This document shows, piece by piece, positions 8,693 through 17,481 of a DNA stretch of 64,000 nt. The stretch lies in the NCBI GenBank assembly GCA_949295025.1, contig CASFJK010000008.1, positions 1-64,000 on the forward strand. Direction: 5' to 3'. The stretch is from an uncultured Pseudomonadota bacterium. GTDB lineage: Bacteria; Pseudomonadota; Alphaproteobacteria; RF32; CAG-239. Under the pieces are notes generated by a model that saw nothing but the letters and a program-made list of their open reading frames with translations, did no database searches and had not been told where the DNA came from. Within the stretch, counting starts at the first letter, position 1. Each line of letters begins with the position of its first letter. The translations under genes and the position numbers were made by a program.

Positions 8693-10039
8693 TTATGCTT
8701 TGTGCTTAGAGTTCATATATTTTTCCAACCAGTGAATGTTATATTGACCATCAATAAAGTCAGGTTGAGATATAATTTCCTGATGGAGAGGAATGGTTGT
8801 TTTCACACCTTCAATAACAAACTCTTCCAAAGCACGACGCAAGCGCATTAAAGCAGCATTACGTGTTTTGCCATGAACAATAAGTTTTGCAATCATACTA
8901 TCGTAATAAGGTGGAATTCTATATCCAGAATAAATTTCAGAATCTACACGAACACCTAAACCTCCAGGAGCGTGCCATTCTGTAATTTTGCCCGGCCAAG
9001 GAGCAAAAGTTTCCGGATCTTCAGCATTGATACGACATTCAATAGCATGTCCGTTAAATTGAATATCTTTTTGGCTGTATCCGAGCTGAGCACCACTAGC
9101 GATTCTAATTTGCTCTTTAACAATATCAATACCGCTGATAGCTTCAGTAATTGGGTGTTCAACTTGCAGACGGGTATTCATTTCCAAGAAGTAGAATTTA
9201 CCATCTTCATACAAGAATTCCATTGTGCCGGCATTGTTGTAGCCAAGGACTTCCGCAGCATGACGAGCAATTTCACCAATTTCTTCACGTTGTTTTTGGT
9301 TCAAAGCCGGAGACGGAGTTTCTTCAATCACTTTTTGGTGATTACGTTGAATAGAACAATCGCGTTCACCTAAATGAACCACATGACCATAGTTATCTGC
9401 CAAAACTTGCATTTCAATATGACGAGGTTTTTGCAAATATTTTTCCATATAGACAACATCGCTGGTGAAAGCATTTTTAGCTTCAGCTTTAGCCATGGTA
9501 TAAGCTTCTTTCATTTCATCATCGTTGAAAGCAGTTTTCATACCTTTACCGCCGCCACCATCTTTAGCTTTAACAATAACGGGATAGCCAATTTTATGAG
9601 CCCATTCAATAGCGTGTTCAACGCTCTCTAAAGCTGGAGAACCTGGAACGACAGGCAAACCTGCTTTAATAGATGCTTCACGAGCAGTAATTTTATCACC
9701 CATCATACGCATGATTTCTGGTCTTGGACCAATGAAAGTAATACCGTGCTCTTCGACCATTTCAGCGAAGTCAGCACTTTCAGATAAGAAACCAAAGCCG
9801 GGGTGAATAGCATCAGCACCGGTAATATGAGCTGCAGAAATAATTGCAGACATATTTAAATAAGAGTCGGTAGAACGAGCCGGACCAATACAAACAGCTT
9901 CATCAGCCAAGCGGACGTGCATAGCGTCAGCATCAGCTTCCGAGTGAACAGCCACAGTGCGGATTCCCATTTCACGACAAGCGCGATGGATACGCAAAGC
10001 TACTTCGCCACGGTTCGCAATTAAAACTTTTTCAAACAT
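8693..10039 (-). CDS. accC: Biotin carboxylase subunit of acetyl-CoA carboxylase
   Basis: 448 residues from the chosen start, the normal length. AccC carboxylates the biotin on AccB using ATP and bicarbonate, the first half-reaction of malonyl-CoA synthesis for fatty acids. Visible features are the N-terminal ANRGEVALRI, the ATP-grasp glycine loop KAKDGGGGKGM, GERDCSIQRNHQKVIEE, EFLYEDGKFYFLEMNTRLQVEH split across the metal site, and ECRINAEDP. The frame is open 12 codons upstream, but MFEKVLIANRGE is the family N-terminus and has GAGG 8 bases before its ATG, so 10039 is used. It lies 28 bp after accB. Confidence 0.96.
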   Translation of the reverse strand: MFEKVLIANRGEVALRIHRACREMGIRTVAVHSEADADAMHVRLADEAVCIGPARSTDSYLNMSAIISAAHITGADAIHPGFGFLSESADFAEMVEEHGITFIGPRPEIMRMMGDKITAREASIKAGLPVVPGSPALESVEHAIEWAHKIGYPVIVKAKDGGGGKGMKTAFNDDEMKEAYTMAKAEAKNAFTSDVVYMEKYLQKPRHIEMQVLADNYGHVVHLGERDCSIQRNHQKVIEETPSPALNQKQREEIGEIARHAAEVLGYNNAGTMEFLYEDGKFYFLEMNTRLQVEHPITEAISGIDIVKEQIRIASGAQLGYSQKDIQFNGHAIECRINAEDPETFAPWPGKITEWHAPGGLGVRVDSEIYSGYRIPPYYDSMIAKLIVHGKTRNAALMRLRRALEEFVIEGVKTTIPLHQEIISQPDFIDGQYNIHWLEKYMNSKHKA

Positions 10040-10067
10040 ATTATAATCCTCAAAGTTAAAGGACAAA

Positions 10068-10553
10068 TTATTCAATAATGACTAAAGGTTCGCCATATTC
10101 AACAGGATCGCCGGTAGAAACAAGAATATTTGTAACTTTACCGCCTTTGTGAGCTTTAACCGGATTAAAGGTTTTCATAGCTTCAATCAAGCAAACGGTG
10201 TCACCTTCAGCAACGCTGTCACCAACTTTGACATAGTTTGGAGAATTTGGATCGGCAGACAAGTAAACAACACCGACCATCGGAGACTTAACGGCACCCG
10301 GATGTTTTGAGAAATCTTGATCAGAAGCGGCAGGAGCAGGAGCTTCAGCGACCGGAGCCGGAGCAACAGCTGCAGGAACAATTGCCGGCATAGGTTGCGG
10401 CATAGGAGCATATGCCGGAGCCGGAGCAATATTTTGTTCACGGGTCAAGCAAATTCTGCATGTTTCGTCTTCATATTCAAGTTCTGTTAAGTTGCTTTTA
10501 TCAAGGATTTCAGCCAATTTGCTGATAACTTTAGTATCCAATGGATTAGCCAT
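10068..10553 (-). CDS. accB: Biotin carboxyl carrier protein of acetyl-CoA carboxylase
   Basis: 161 residues from the chosen ATG, which has AGAGAG upstream. The frame opens 16 codons earlier, without a better start. An N-terminal helical part (VISKLAEILDKSNLTELE) is followed by a Pro/Ala linker at about residues 45-80 and then the biotinyl domain. The biotinylated lysine is in EAMKT, with the usual PMVGVVYLS beforehand and GEPLVIIE at the end. AccB carries CO2 from AccC to the carboxyltransferase. It is the first gene of the accB-accC operon. Confidence 0.95.
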   Translation of the reverse strand: MANPLDTKVISKLAEILDKSNLTELEYEDETCRICLTREQNIAPAPAYAPMPQPMPAIVPAAVAPAPVAEAPAPAASDQDFSKHPGAVKSPMVGVVYLSADPNSPNYVKVGDSVAEGDTVCLIEAMKTFNPVKAHKGGKVTNILVSTGDPVEYGEPLVIIE

Positions 10554-10767
10554 TTTATTTTTTCTCTCTAATGTTAAAACAAATAAATCAAGAAGATTCA
10601 TATCTCGTATTTATCAAAAAAACAACAAAAATTATCAAAAAAACGCAAAAATAAGCAAAAATAGAGCAAAAATGTGCATTTTTTAATCAAAAATGTGTAT
10701 ATCTTTAAAGCTTTTAAAATGTGGTTGAATATATTTTAACAAAACAACCAAAATAAGAAAGTGTGTT

Positions 10768-10784
10768 TTGGCATGTTTTTTGCA
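10768..10784 (+). promoter_or_regulatory. Sigma-54 promoter for the hook-like gene
   Basis: TTGGCATGTTTTTTGCA matches the sigma-54 consensus TGGCACG-N4-TTGC. The invariant GG (10770-10771) and GC (10782-10783) are separated by exactly 10 nt. Transcription would begin near 10795, about 25 nt before the ATG at 10819. A FlbD-type sigma-54 activator is encoded at 31160-32491. Confidence 0.78.
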
Positions 10785-10818
10785 TGTATGAAATGAGATT
10801 TAATAGAGGAGATAATAT

Positions 10819-12039
10819 ATGGCATTAAGTATTTTTACACCATCTGTTACCGGTATGGATGCACAATCTCATGCATTGGAAACCGTAAGTACAAATATTG
10901 CCAATATCAATACCGTAGGATATAAGTCGAGCGAAACCATGTTTTATACCATGTTGGGTTCGGCTCCTGTTGTCAAAGGCAATGCTTCTAACGGTCTGCA
11001 GTCATCAAGAGTTGATGTCAATGGTGTTGGCTATTATGACCGTGCTCATATCACAGCACAAGGACAAGTTGTTTCTTCTGGAAATAATTTTGATGTGGCC
11101 ATTAATGGTAACAGCAATGCATTTTTCACGGTTAGAGACAGTTATTCTGGAGATATATATTATACAAGAGCCGGAAATTTTCGTATTCAGCTGACAGATG
11201 GGCAATCTTATTTGGTTGCAAACAATGGAATGCGTGTACAAGGTTACGTTGCCAATGAAGATGGAAGCTTTGGTTCTTCAATAGAAGATATTGTAATTAA
11301 ATATCCTGATGAAATTCCGGCCACACCAACGAGCAAAGCAGAGATTGTTGCAAATGTTCCGGCAGATGGTGTTGATAGAAGCAGCTATAGTATTATGGTT
11401 TATGGCCCAAATAACAATAGCAGCAATATGAATATGATATTTAAAAAGGTTGAAGGTAAAGCCAATACATGGACTGTTTCTTTTGAAATGGAAGGAGCAA
11501 CTGTAACCGGTACTGAAGACCTAGAAGTTCAGTTCTCTAGCGATGGTAAGTTAATCAGCCCCAGAAATTTTGATATTAATGTTGCTTGGGCTGATGGAAG
11601 CAGTAATACCATTGCTATGAATATAGAAAATATGACACAATATTCTGGTAGCAGTGGTATAACCACCGTTAAGCAAGATGGAAAAGAAGGTGGTGGTTTC
11701 AAATCTGCAGGAATAGGTGAAGATGGCATAGTTCAAGCTCTTTACAGCAATGGTCAAACTGTCAATTTAGGTAAAATTGCTTTAAGTAGCTTTGCTGCAC
11801 CAGATAACCTCACCCCAATTTCAGGTACTTTGTTTGAAGCAAACGGAGCTAGTGGTAATGGCGTGTTGATAGAAGATGGCGGAGAATATCTCGTTCCGCA
11901 AGCTTTGGAACAATCCACGGCCAATGTCGAAACAGAGTTCAGCAAAATGGTTGTAATCCAAAGAGCATATGGTATGAACTCAAGCTCTTTCACAACCGCT
12001 GATGAAATGTTACAGGTTGTCAGAGACTTAAAAGCCTAA
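10819..12039 (+). CDS. FlgE-like flagellar hook protein (short paralogue)
   Basis: 406 residues. The N-terminal flagellar rod/hook motif is clear (GMDAQSHALETVSTNIANINTVGYK), as is the C-terminal one (STANVETEFSKMVVIQRAYGMN, then TTADEMLQVV). These helical ends form the D0 coiled coil of axial proteins. Between them lies a FlgE-type D1/D2 region with YYTRAGNF, typical of hook proteins. A second, 748-residue FlgE is encoded at 24875-27121, so one may be the main hook protein and the other a variant or accessory axial protein. It is monocistronic, with its own sigma-54 promoter and terminator and AGAGGAG upstream of the ATG. Confidence 0.85.
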   Translation: MALSIFTPSVTGMDAQSHALETVSTNIANINTVGYKSSETMFYTMLGSAPVVKGNASNGLQSSRVDVNGVGYYDRAHITAQGQVVSSGNNFDVAINGNSNAFFTVRDSYSGDIYYTRAGNFRIQLTDGQSYLVANNGMRVQGYVANEDGSFGSSIEDIVIKYPDEIPATPTSKAEIVANVPADGVDRSSYSIMVYGPNNNSSNMNMIFKKVEGKANTWTVSFEMEGATVTGTEDLEVQFSSDGKLISPRNFDINVAWADGSSNTIAMNIENMTQYSGSSGITTVKQDGKEGGGFKSAGIGEDGIVQALYSNGQTVNLGKIALSSFAAPDNLTPISGTLFEANGASGNGVLIEDGGEYLVPQALEQSTANVETEFSKMVVIQRAYGMNSSSFTTADEMLQVVRDLKA

Positions 12040-12064
12040 GATAAAAATCTTCTCAAAATAAAAG

Positions 12065-12101
12065 AAAACCCCTGAAAAAATTTTTTTCAAGGGTTTTTCT
12101 T
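12065..12101. terminator. Terminator after the hook-like gene, usable on both strands
   Basis: The inverted repeat AAAACCCCTGAAAAAA with TTTTTTTCAAGGGTTTT is followed by a T run and lies between convergent genes. The CC/GG core is short and the stem is mostly A-T. Confidence 0.7.
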
Positions 12102-12125
12102 TATGCAGATATATCAGAAAACTTT

Positions 12126-13454
12126 TTATTCTTCGTTATCTTCGATGGCATAACGCACAGAAACTTTCACGCGAGTAATACGCATATTATTCACGCCCAA
12201 AACTTCATATGTGCAATAAAAGTCTTCAGCTTTATCACCTACGTTTGGAACTCTTCCCAGAAGTCCGAAAACATATCCACCGATAGTGCTTTCTTCATAT
12301 TCAGGCAGAGGCAAACTCATATTTTCATAAGCATCTTCAATTAAGTAAGCTCCATCAAACTCAAAAACGCCATCTTTAAGTTTTTTCATTGGAACTTCTT
12401 CCTCATCATGCTCATCTTGAATTTCGCCAACTAATTCTTCTAAAATATCTTCCATAGAGAGCAAACCTGCGGTTCCGCCATATTCATCAACGACAACAGC
12501 CATATGGATTCTTTTGCTCATCATTTCATGCAAAATATCTGAGATAGATTTATTTTCAGGGACAAAAAGTACTTTTCTGGCCAATTTTTTCAAAACATAT
12601 TGTTCGCCGTTTTGAGGATTAAATTCCAGCATATCACGAATATGAATCATTCCTAAGATATGGTCTTTATCTTTATCGCAAAGCGGAAAACGAGTATGGT
12701 TATTATTTTTTACAAATTCCAAAGCCTCATCATATGTTTGTCCTTTATACAAGCATTTGATGTCTTGTCTAGGAATCATTACTTCATGAGCCAGAATTTC
12801 AGAGAAATCGATGGCGTTTTGAATGATTCCACGTTCGGTATCGTCAATAACCCCACCTTTTTGAGAAGCATCAATAATAAGTTTAATTTCTTCTTCTGAG
12901 TGAGCATCATCATTTTCATTAGAAACTTGAGTTCCCATAAGGTGTAAAATACCATTGGTTACATGATCAAAAACCCAAATAAATGGTGCAAAAATTTGGT
13001 TAAATACATATAATGGTTTTGCGATTCTTAAAACATAACTTTCAGTATCTTGAATGGCCAAAGATTTTGGAACCAATTCACCAAGAACCACGTGCAAAAG
13101 GGTAATAAAAGCAAAAGCCACACCAAAGCTGACAGAATGTAGCAAAATTTTATTATCACCAAAAAAGTCTGCAAATATATCTTCTAACAAATGAGAAACA
13201 GCAGGCTCACCAATCCAACCTAAACCCAAAGAAGCGAGGGTGATACCGAGCTGAATTGCGCTCAAAAAAGTGTTTAATCTGGCATTAATTTTAAGTGCGG
13301 TTTTTGCTCGTTTATCGCCGGAATGAGCCAATTCTTCCAACTTAGTACGACGAATTTTTACAATGGCAAATTCAGAAACCACAAAAAAAGCATTAGCAAA
13401 AACTAAAAAGAAAACAAAAAATAAATAAATTAAATCTCTATATACGGATTCCAT
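12126..13454 (-). CDS. CNNM/CorC (HlyC-type) transmembrane protein with CBS pair
   Basis: 442 residues. The N-terminal DUF21/CNNM membrane domain (about 1-190) has four hydrophobic segments, beginning FFVFFLVFANAFFVVSEFA, and includes the conserved GELVPKSLA. It is followed by two CBS domains (about 205-335; PRQDI and the DEYGGTAGLLSMEDILEE segment) and a C-terminal CorC_HlyC domain ending in TRVKV. Members are linked to Mg2+/Co2+ efflux or homeostasis at the inner membrane; older annotations call them hemolysins, which the sequence does not support as a role. It is a single leftward gene. Confidence 0.88.
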   Translation of the reverse strand: MESVYRDLIYLFFVFFLVFANAFFVVSEFAIVKIRRTKLEELAHSGDKRAKTALKINARLNTFLSAIQLGITLASLGLGWIGEPAVSHLLEDIFADFFGDNKILLHSVSFGVAFAFITLLHVVLGELVPKSLAIQDTESYVLRIAKPLYVFNQIFAPFIWVFDHVTNGILHLMGTQVSNENDDAHSEEEIKLIIDASQKGGVIDDTERGIIQNAIDFSEILAHEVMIPRQDIKCLYKGQTYDEALEFVKNNNHTRFPLCDKDKDHILGMIHIRDMLEFNPQNGEQYVLKKLARKVLFVPENKSISDILHEMMSKRIHMAVVVDEYGGTAGLLSMEDILEELVGEIQDEHDEEEVPMKKLKDGVFEFDGAYLIEDAYENMSLPLPEYEESTIGGYVFGLLGRVPNVGDKAEDFYCTYEVLGVNNMRITRVKVSVRYAIEDNEE

Positions 13455-13535
13455 AACTTTTTAATCAAAAACCTCATAAATGTTATATAAACAAGAATAT
13501 TTAATAAAAAAAATCTTAATATGTCATTAAAATTA

Positions 13536-13574
13536 AGAAAAAAACAAAGCCCACGTTACAATACATGAGCTTTG
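13536..13574 (-). terminator. Terminator of the minus-strand gene at 13592-14413
   Basis: Read leftward: AAAGCTCATGT pairs with ACGTGGGCTTT (11 bp, two G-U pairs) around a 6-nt loop, followed by a T-rich tract. Confidence 0.7.
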
Positions 13575-13591
13575 CAAAATATTATTCAGAC

Positions 13592-14413
13592 CTAAAAAAA
13601 GAATGGGTTAGTGCTCAAAGCTTTATAATCATGCTTTATTGGTTCAAGTTTTTTTGCACATTGAAACGATTGATATTGATTAAAAAGCTCCAACTTTTCT
13701 GAGAGAATTTTATTTACACTATCTATATCTATTTTTTGGTTACGTCGGCGTTCCATAATTTTTAGACAGTTGTAAAAAAGTTCCCAAGGATCCATATGAT
13801 GAATGTTTGTGTTGATGAGAGCTTCAATTTGCACATTCTTCTTTGCGGCAATTGATGCCATACAGAAGCGAGCTCTTTGATACCATATACGATTATATGC
13901 TTCAGCTTGAAACAGATAAGCATTATATCCCTTTTTTCTTCGTTCGTCCAAATCCATAACAAAAGGAGAAACTCGATCCGGAGCAATGGCTAGGCAAATC
14001 GGAAACATAATCATGATTTGTTCTTGATAAAAATGCAGTAAAGTTGCATAAGCATCGAGGGGTTTATCTGGTTTGGTAATAGCAGCGCAATCCCAATCAA
14101 TATACATTTCCATCAGATGTTGCACTCTGTTTTGTGCGCGATTGATGTGGTGTGGTTGATGTCTTCTATGTATTTGTTGAATCTTGTTTTCAGCAAGAAA
14201 AGGTGTAAAATACATAAAAAGCTTATCAATATCATGCAAAACACCATCAGCAGAATATATCCCGAAAAGATAATGTTCTCTCTCCAAAAAAGCCAACTTG
14301 TGCTCTAAGGTATAAGCAAAAGAAGGCAAACGCCACGGACCGTTAGGATTCCATTTTTCACTTTCTTTGGTTAAAATTCGTCTGAATTTTGAATTTAATA
14401 ATTGTAAAGCCAT
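13592..14413 (-). CDS. Protein of unknown function, possibly DUF5662-like
   Basis: 273 residues, soluble. A His-rich central region recalls the DUF5662 arrangement: HDIDKLFMYF, then HRRHQPHHI, then EMYIDWDC. That family has an H-D-x-x-K motif, an H-x-x-x-P-H-H motif and an E-M-x-x-D-W motif and is thought to be HD-like, but its function is not established. The match is by eye. No Shine-Dalgarno sequence is evident before the ATG at 14413. The gene is monocistronic with its own terminator. Confidence 0.6.
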   Translation of the reverse strand: MALQLLNSKFRRILTKESEKWNPNGPWRLPSFAYTLEHKLAFLEREHYLFGIYSADGVLHDIDKLFMYFTPFLAENKIQQIHRRHQPHHINRAQNRVQHLMEMYIDWDCAAITKPDKPLDAYATLLHFYQEQIMIMFPICLAIAPDRVSPFVMDLDERRKKGYNAYLFQAEAYNRIWYQRARFCMASIAAKKNVQIEALINTNIHHMDPWELFYNCLKIMERRRNQKIDIDSVNKILSEKLELFNQYQSFQCAKKLEPIKHDYKALSTNPFFF

Positions 14414-14549
14414 AATAAAAAATTTTTAATATTAAACAGCAAAATGCAAATTAGCAAAAAAGTTGCAATATTTCAAGCAAATAAAATCTTGCAAAAAGGA
14501 ATGAAGCAGAATAAACTCAAGCGTAGTTAATTATTAAAATAGATATATT

Positions 14550-14846
14550 ATGGAAGTAAGATTTTTTATTGCAATGTTTTATGTTGTTTTGGTCGGCGCA
14601 TTATATGCCGCTATCAATGTTTCTCCTAACAAATATAAAAATAGCGAAGCGCTGATTACACATCCTATTGTAGGTATCTTAATTGTTGGTTTATGCACAA
14701 GCGGTGGTGCAGCCATTGTTGGCTCTTTCTATCAGGGTGTATGGAAAGGAATTATATCTCTTATTTGTCTTGTGGTAGGATATTGCATCGCTTGGTATAT
14801 TATAAAAATACCGGAAAGAAAATATTTAAAAGAGCAACAAAATTAA
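14550..14846 (+). CDS. Small predicted membrane protein, 98 residues
   Basis: Three hydrophobic segments are visible: FIAMFYVVLVGALYAAI, HPIVGILIVGLCTSGGAAIVG and GIISLICLVVGYCIAWYII. A basic C-terminal tail follows. I do not recognise a family. There is no obvious ribosome site before the ATG, but the frame ends 5 bp before a strong terminator, which supports it as a real gene. It is divergent from the gene at 13592-14413. Confidence 0.55.
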   Translation: MEVRFFIAMFYVVLVGALYAAINVSPNKYKNSEALITHPIVGILIVGLCTSGGAAIVGSFYQGVWKGIISLICLVVGYCIAWYIIKIPERKYLKEQQN

Positions 14847-14849
14847 TAA

Positions 14850-14888
14850 AAAAGCTGTTCAGGGTGAAAACTTTGAACAGCTTTTTTT
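14850..14888 (+). terminator. Terminator after the small membrane protein gene
   Basis: The stem AAGCTGTTCA with TGAACAGCTT encloses GGGTGAAAACTT-type loop sequence and is followed by seven T. Confidence 0.82.
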
Positions 14889-14898
14889 GTTGTTTAAA

Positions 14899-14927
14899 AT
14901 AAAAAAAAGTTCCTTAACGGAACTTCT
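14899..14927 (-). terminator. Terminator downstream of tRNA-Phe
   Basis: Read leftward from the tRNA: AAGTTCC pairs with GGAACTT around a 5-nt loop, then eight T. The 3' end of the tRNA lies about 10 bp away. Confidence 0.75.
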
Positions 14928-14936
14928 TTTAGTAAA

Positions 14937-15012
<76 letters not shown>

Positions 15013-15095
15013 ATCAATCACGAAAGTGTTTATAGAGCATATTTTTTTTATTGTCTAGTATTATTTTTAATAAATTTAAAAAATATCAACACTTT

Positions 15096-15326
15096 TTAGC
15101 GCACAGATGTTTTTTTCAATAAACTAGCTGCTCTAATGATATTTGTTTGGTTGTTTTTTGCTGTACCAAACATTTGTCCTTGCTTTAAAACGGCAGCGGT
15201 ATTTTGTGCGCGCAATTGATTGATGGCTGCATTCCAGTTATCCATACCACAATCATATTTTTTATCGCCGTTTTTCCAAATATAATAAGCAGCCTCTCGA
15301 ATGGCTTCTTCCCTAAATTTAGTCAT
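15096..15326 (-). CDS. Small DUF2934-type protein
   Basis: 76 residues. The N-terminal half, IREAAYYIWKNGDKK then DNWNAAINQL, follows the DUF2934 pattern (I-R-x-x-A-Y-x-x-W, then W-x-x-A). This is a short helical domain of unknown function common in Proteobacteria. The C-terminal half is basic and unassigned. The ATG at 15326 follows an AAGGG-type site. It is upstream of thrS on the map but separated from it by a terminator read on the same strand. Confidence 0.7.
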   Translation of the reverse strand: MTKFREEAIREAAYYIWKNGDKKYDCGMDNWNAAINQLRAQNTAAVLKQGQMFGTAKNNQTNIIRAASLLKKTSVR

Positions 15327-15403
15327 ATTTTTTACCCTTAAAAAATCAATATGCTTTTGTATAACACAACAAGTGTTAAAATATTGTTATGCAAAAATAA
15401 TGC

Positions 15404-15436
15404 CATAAAAAATAAAGCCTCTGGAAAGAGGCTTTA
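15404..15436 (-). terminator. Terminator of thrS
   Basis: Read leftward: TAAAGCCTCT pairs with AGAGGCTTTA around a TTCC loop, followed by a T-rich tract. It lies 18 bp after the thrS stop. Confidence 0.82.
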
Positions 15437-15453
15437 TTTCTTTTATGTTACTA

Positions 15454-17385
15454 TTATTTATCTTGAGACGGCATCTTGGCTTCTTCAACCAAAGCTTTGA
15501 TAAAGTCATCAAGTTTGATAACCTCTTGTTTGTCAGAACCAATACGGCGAACCGTAACAGTTCTTTCTTCTTTTTCTTTGGCACCGACAACGGCAATAAC
15601 CGGAATTTTAGCGACAGAGTGTTCACGTACTTTGTAGCTGATTTTCTCGTTACGCAAATCAGATTTAGCATAAAGTCCGTTTGCTTTCAAAAGTTTGGTA
15701 ACCTCTTCAGCATAATCATCCATATCACTGGTAATTGGGCAAACCACAACTTGTTCCGGAGAGAGCCAGAGTGGCAATTTTCCGGCATGGTTTTCAATCA
15801 AAATTCCGAGGAAGCGTTCGATAGAACCAAACAAAGCGCGGTGCAACATTACTGGTTGGTGTTTTTCACCATCTTCGCCGATATAAGAAATATCAAAGCG
15901 TTGTGGCAAGTTCATATCAACTTGGATAGTACCACATTGCCATTCACGACCAATTGCATCTTTCAAAATGAATTCAAGTTTCGGTCCATAGAAAGCGCCT
16001 TCGCCGGGGTTGATTTCATATTTGTAACCATGGCTTTCCAAAGCGTGAGCCAAAGCATTTTCACATAAATCCCAAATTTCATCAGAACCGATTCTGTAAA
16101 TGCTGTCCGGACGTGTAGAAAGATAAATCTTCACATCTTCAAAGCCAAAGTCTTTATAAATATCCAAAATGAGTTTCAAAGTTGTGATGCATTCAGCTTC
16201 CATTTGTTCCGGAGTGCAGAAAATGTGAGCATCATCTTGTGTAAACTCACGTACACGCATCAATCCCATCAAAGCACCGGATGCTTCATAACGGTTCACT
16301 TTACCAAATTCGGCAATACGTAGCGGCAAATCACGATAAGATTTAATACCTTGTTTGTAAACAAGCAAACCACCAGGGCAGTTCATTGGTTTAATGCAGA
16401 ACCATTTTTTATCTTCGGTTTGACCGGAATAGTTATGAGCACCATACTTATCCCAGTGACCAGAAGTTTCCCACAAACATCTGTCCATAACGCGAGGAGT
16501 GCAAATTTCAATATAGCCGTTATTCTCTTGGCGTTTGCGCATATATTCAATCAATTTACGATAGATTTTGTAACCTTTGTCATGCCAGAAAACAGCACCC
16601 GGAGCATATTCCGGTTCAAAGTGGAACAAATCCATTTCTTTGCCAAGTTTACGGTGGTCGCGCTTAGCTGCTTCTTCCATCATTTTCAAATATTCATCTA
16701 AATCTTTTTTAGAAGCCCAAGCGGTAGCATAAATACGTTGCAACATTTCTTTTGTTGCATCACCACGCCAATAAGCGCCGGCAACTTTCATCAATTTGAA
16801 AGCATCACCGATTTTGCCGGTTGAAGGGACGTGCGGACCACGGCAAAGGTCTGTAAAGTCACCTTGACGATAAAGAGAAATAGTTTCATCTTCCGGCAAA
16901 TCTTCAATGATTTCTGCTTTGTAGTGTTCACCTTTGTCTTTGAAGAATTTAATAGCTTCATTACGAGGCATAACAATACGCTCTAACTTTTCATCACGTT
17001 TAACAATCTCGTGCATTTTGGCTTCAATTTTAGCAAAATCTTCAGTAGTGAAAGGTTCTTTACGAGCAAAGTCATAGTAGAAACCATTGTCGATAGCCGG
17101 TCCGATTGTTACTTGAACATCTTTCCACAACTCTTTTACGGCTTGAGCCATAACGTGAGAGCAAGAGTGACGCAAAATTTCCAAGCCTTCTTTATCCTTG
17201 CCGGTGATGATAGTCACGGTTGCGTCGGTAGTGATAGGAGTGCTTAAATCTTGTGTCTTTCCGTTAACGGTGATAGCTAAAGCAGCTTTAGCCAAACTAG
17301 AACTGATTTTATTGGCGATGTCAAAACCATTGACCCCGCTTTCCATATCTAACATACTGCCATCTGGCAATTTAATCGCAACCAT
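15454..17385 (-). CDS. thrS: Threonyl-tRNA synthetase
   Basis: 643 residues, full length for bacterial ThrRS, which charges tRNA-Thr with threonine. Domains in order are an N-terminal TGS domain (1-60), an editing domain with the H-x3-H motif in HSCSHVMAQAV, the class II catalytic core and a C-terminal anticodon-binding domain. The catalytic zinc ligands are visible as the Cys in MNCPGG and the His residues in DDAHIFC and MLHRALFGS. The class II motifs RVREFTQDD and GSIERFLGIL are present. The leader is under 100 bp and shows no obvious operator-like fold. Confidence 0.97.
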   Translation of the reverse strand: MVAIKLPDGSMLDMESGVNGFDIANKISSSLAKAALAITVNGKTQDLSTPITTDATVTIITGKDKEGLEILRHSCSHVMAQAVKELWKDVQVTIGPAIDNGFYYDFARKEPFTTEDFAKIEAKMHEIVKRDEKLERIVMPRNEAIKFFKDKGEHYKAEIIEDLPEDETISLYRQGDFTDLCRGPHVPSTGKIGDAFKLMKVAGAYWRGDATKEMLQRIYATAWASKKDLDEYLKMMEEAAKRDHRKLGKEMDLFHFEPEYAPGAVFWHDKGYKIYRKLIEYMRKRQENNGYIEICTPRVMDRCLWETSGHWDKYGAHNYSGQTEDKKWFCIKPMNCPGGLLVYKQGIKSYRDLPLRIAEFGKVNRYEASGALMGLMRVREFTQDDAHIFCTPEQMEAECITTLKLILDIYKDFGFEDVKIYLSTRPDSIYRIGSDEIWDLCENALAHALESHGYKYEINPGEGAFYGPKLEFILKDAIGREWQCGTIQVDMNLPQRFDISYIGEDGEKHQPVMLHRALFGSIERFLGILIENHAGKLPLWLSPEQVVVCPITSDMDDYAEEVTKLLKANGLYAKSDLRNEKISYKVREHSVAKIPVIAVVGAKEKEERTVTVRRIGSDKQEVIKLDDFIKALVEEAKMPSQDK

Positions 17386-17481
17386 ATTAAAATATCCTTT
17401 TTTTATTTATTAATCATCACGCCATTAATTAATTATTGTTTCATAAAGGCAATGGCTTTCCTTTATCAAACTGCAGAAGAG

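Noticed and set aside
15445..16068. 207-codon plus-strand frame
   Set aside because: Antisense shadow of thrS, repeated Phe/Asn-rich low-complexity sequence.
17386..17481. Possible regulatory leader or T-box before thrS
   Set aside because: On re-reading, this spacer is under 100 bp with no T-box sequence or structured element.
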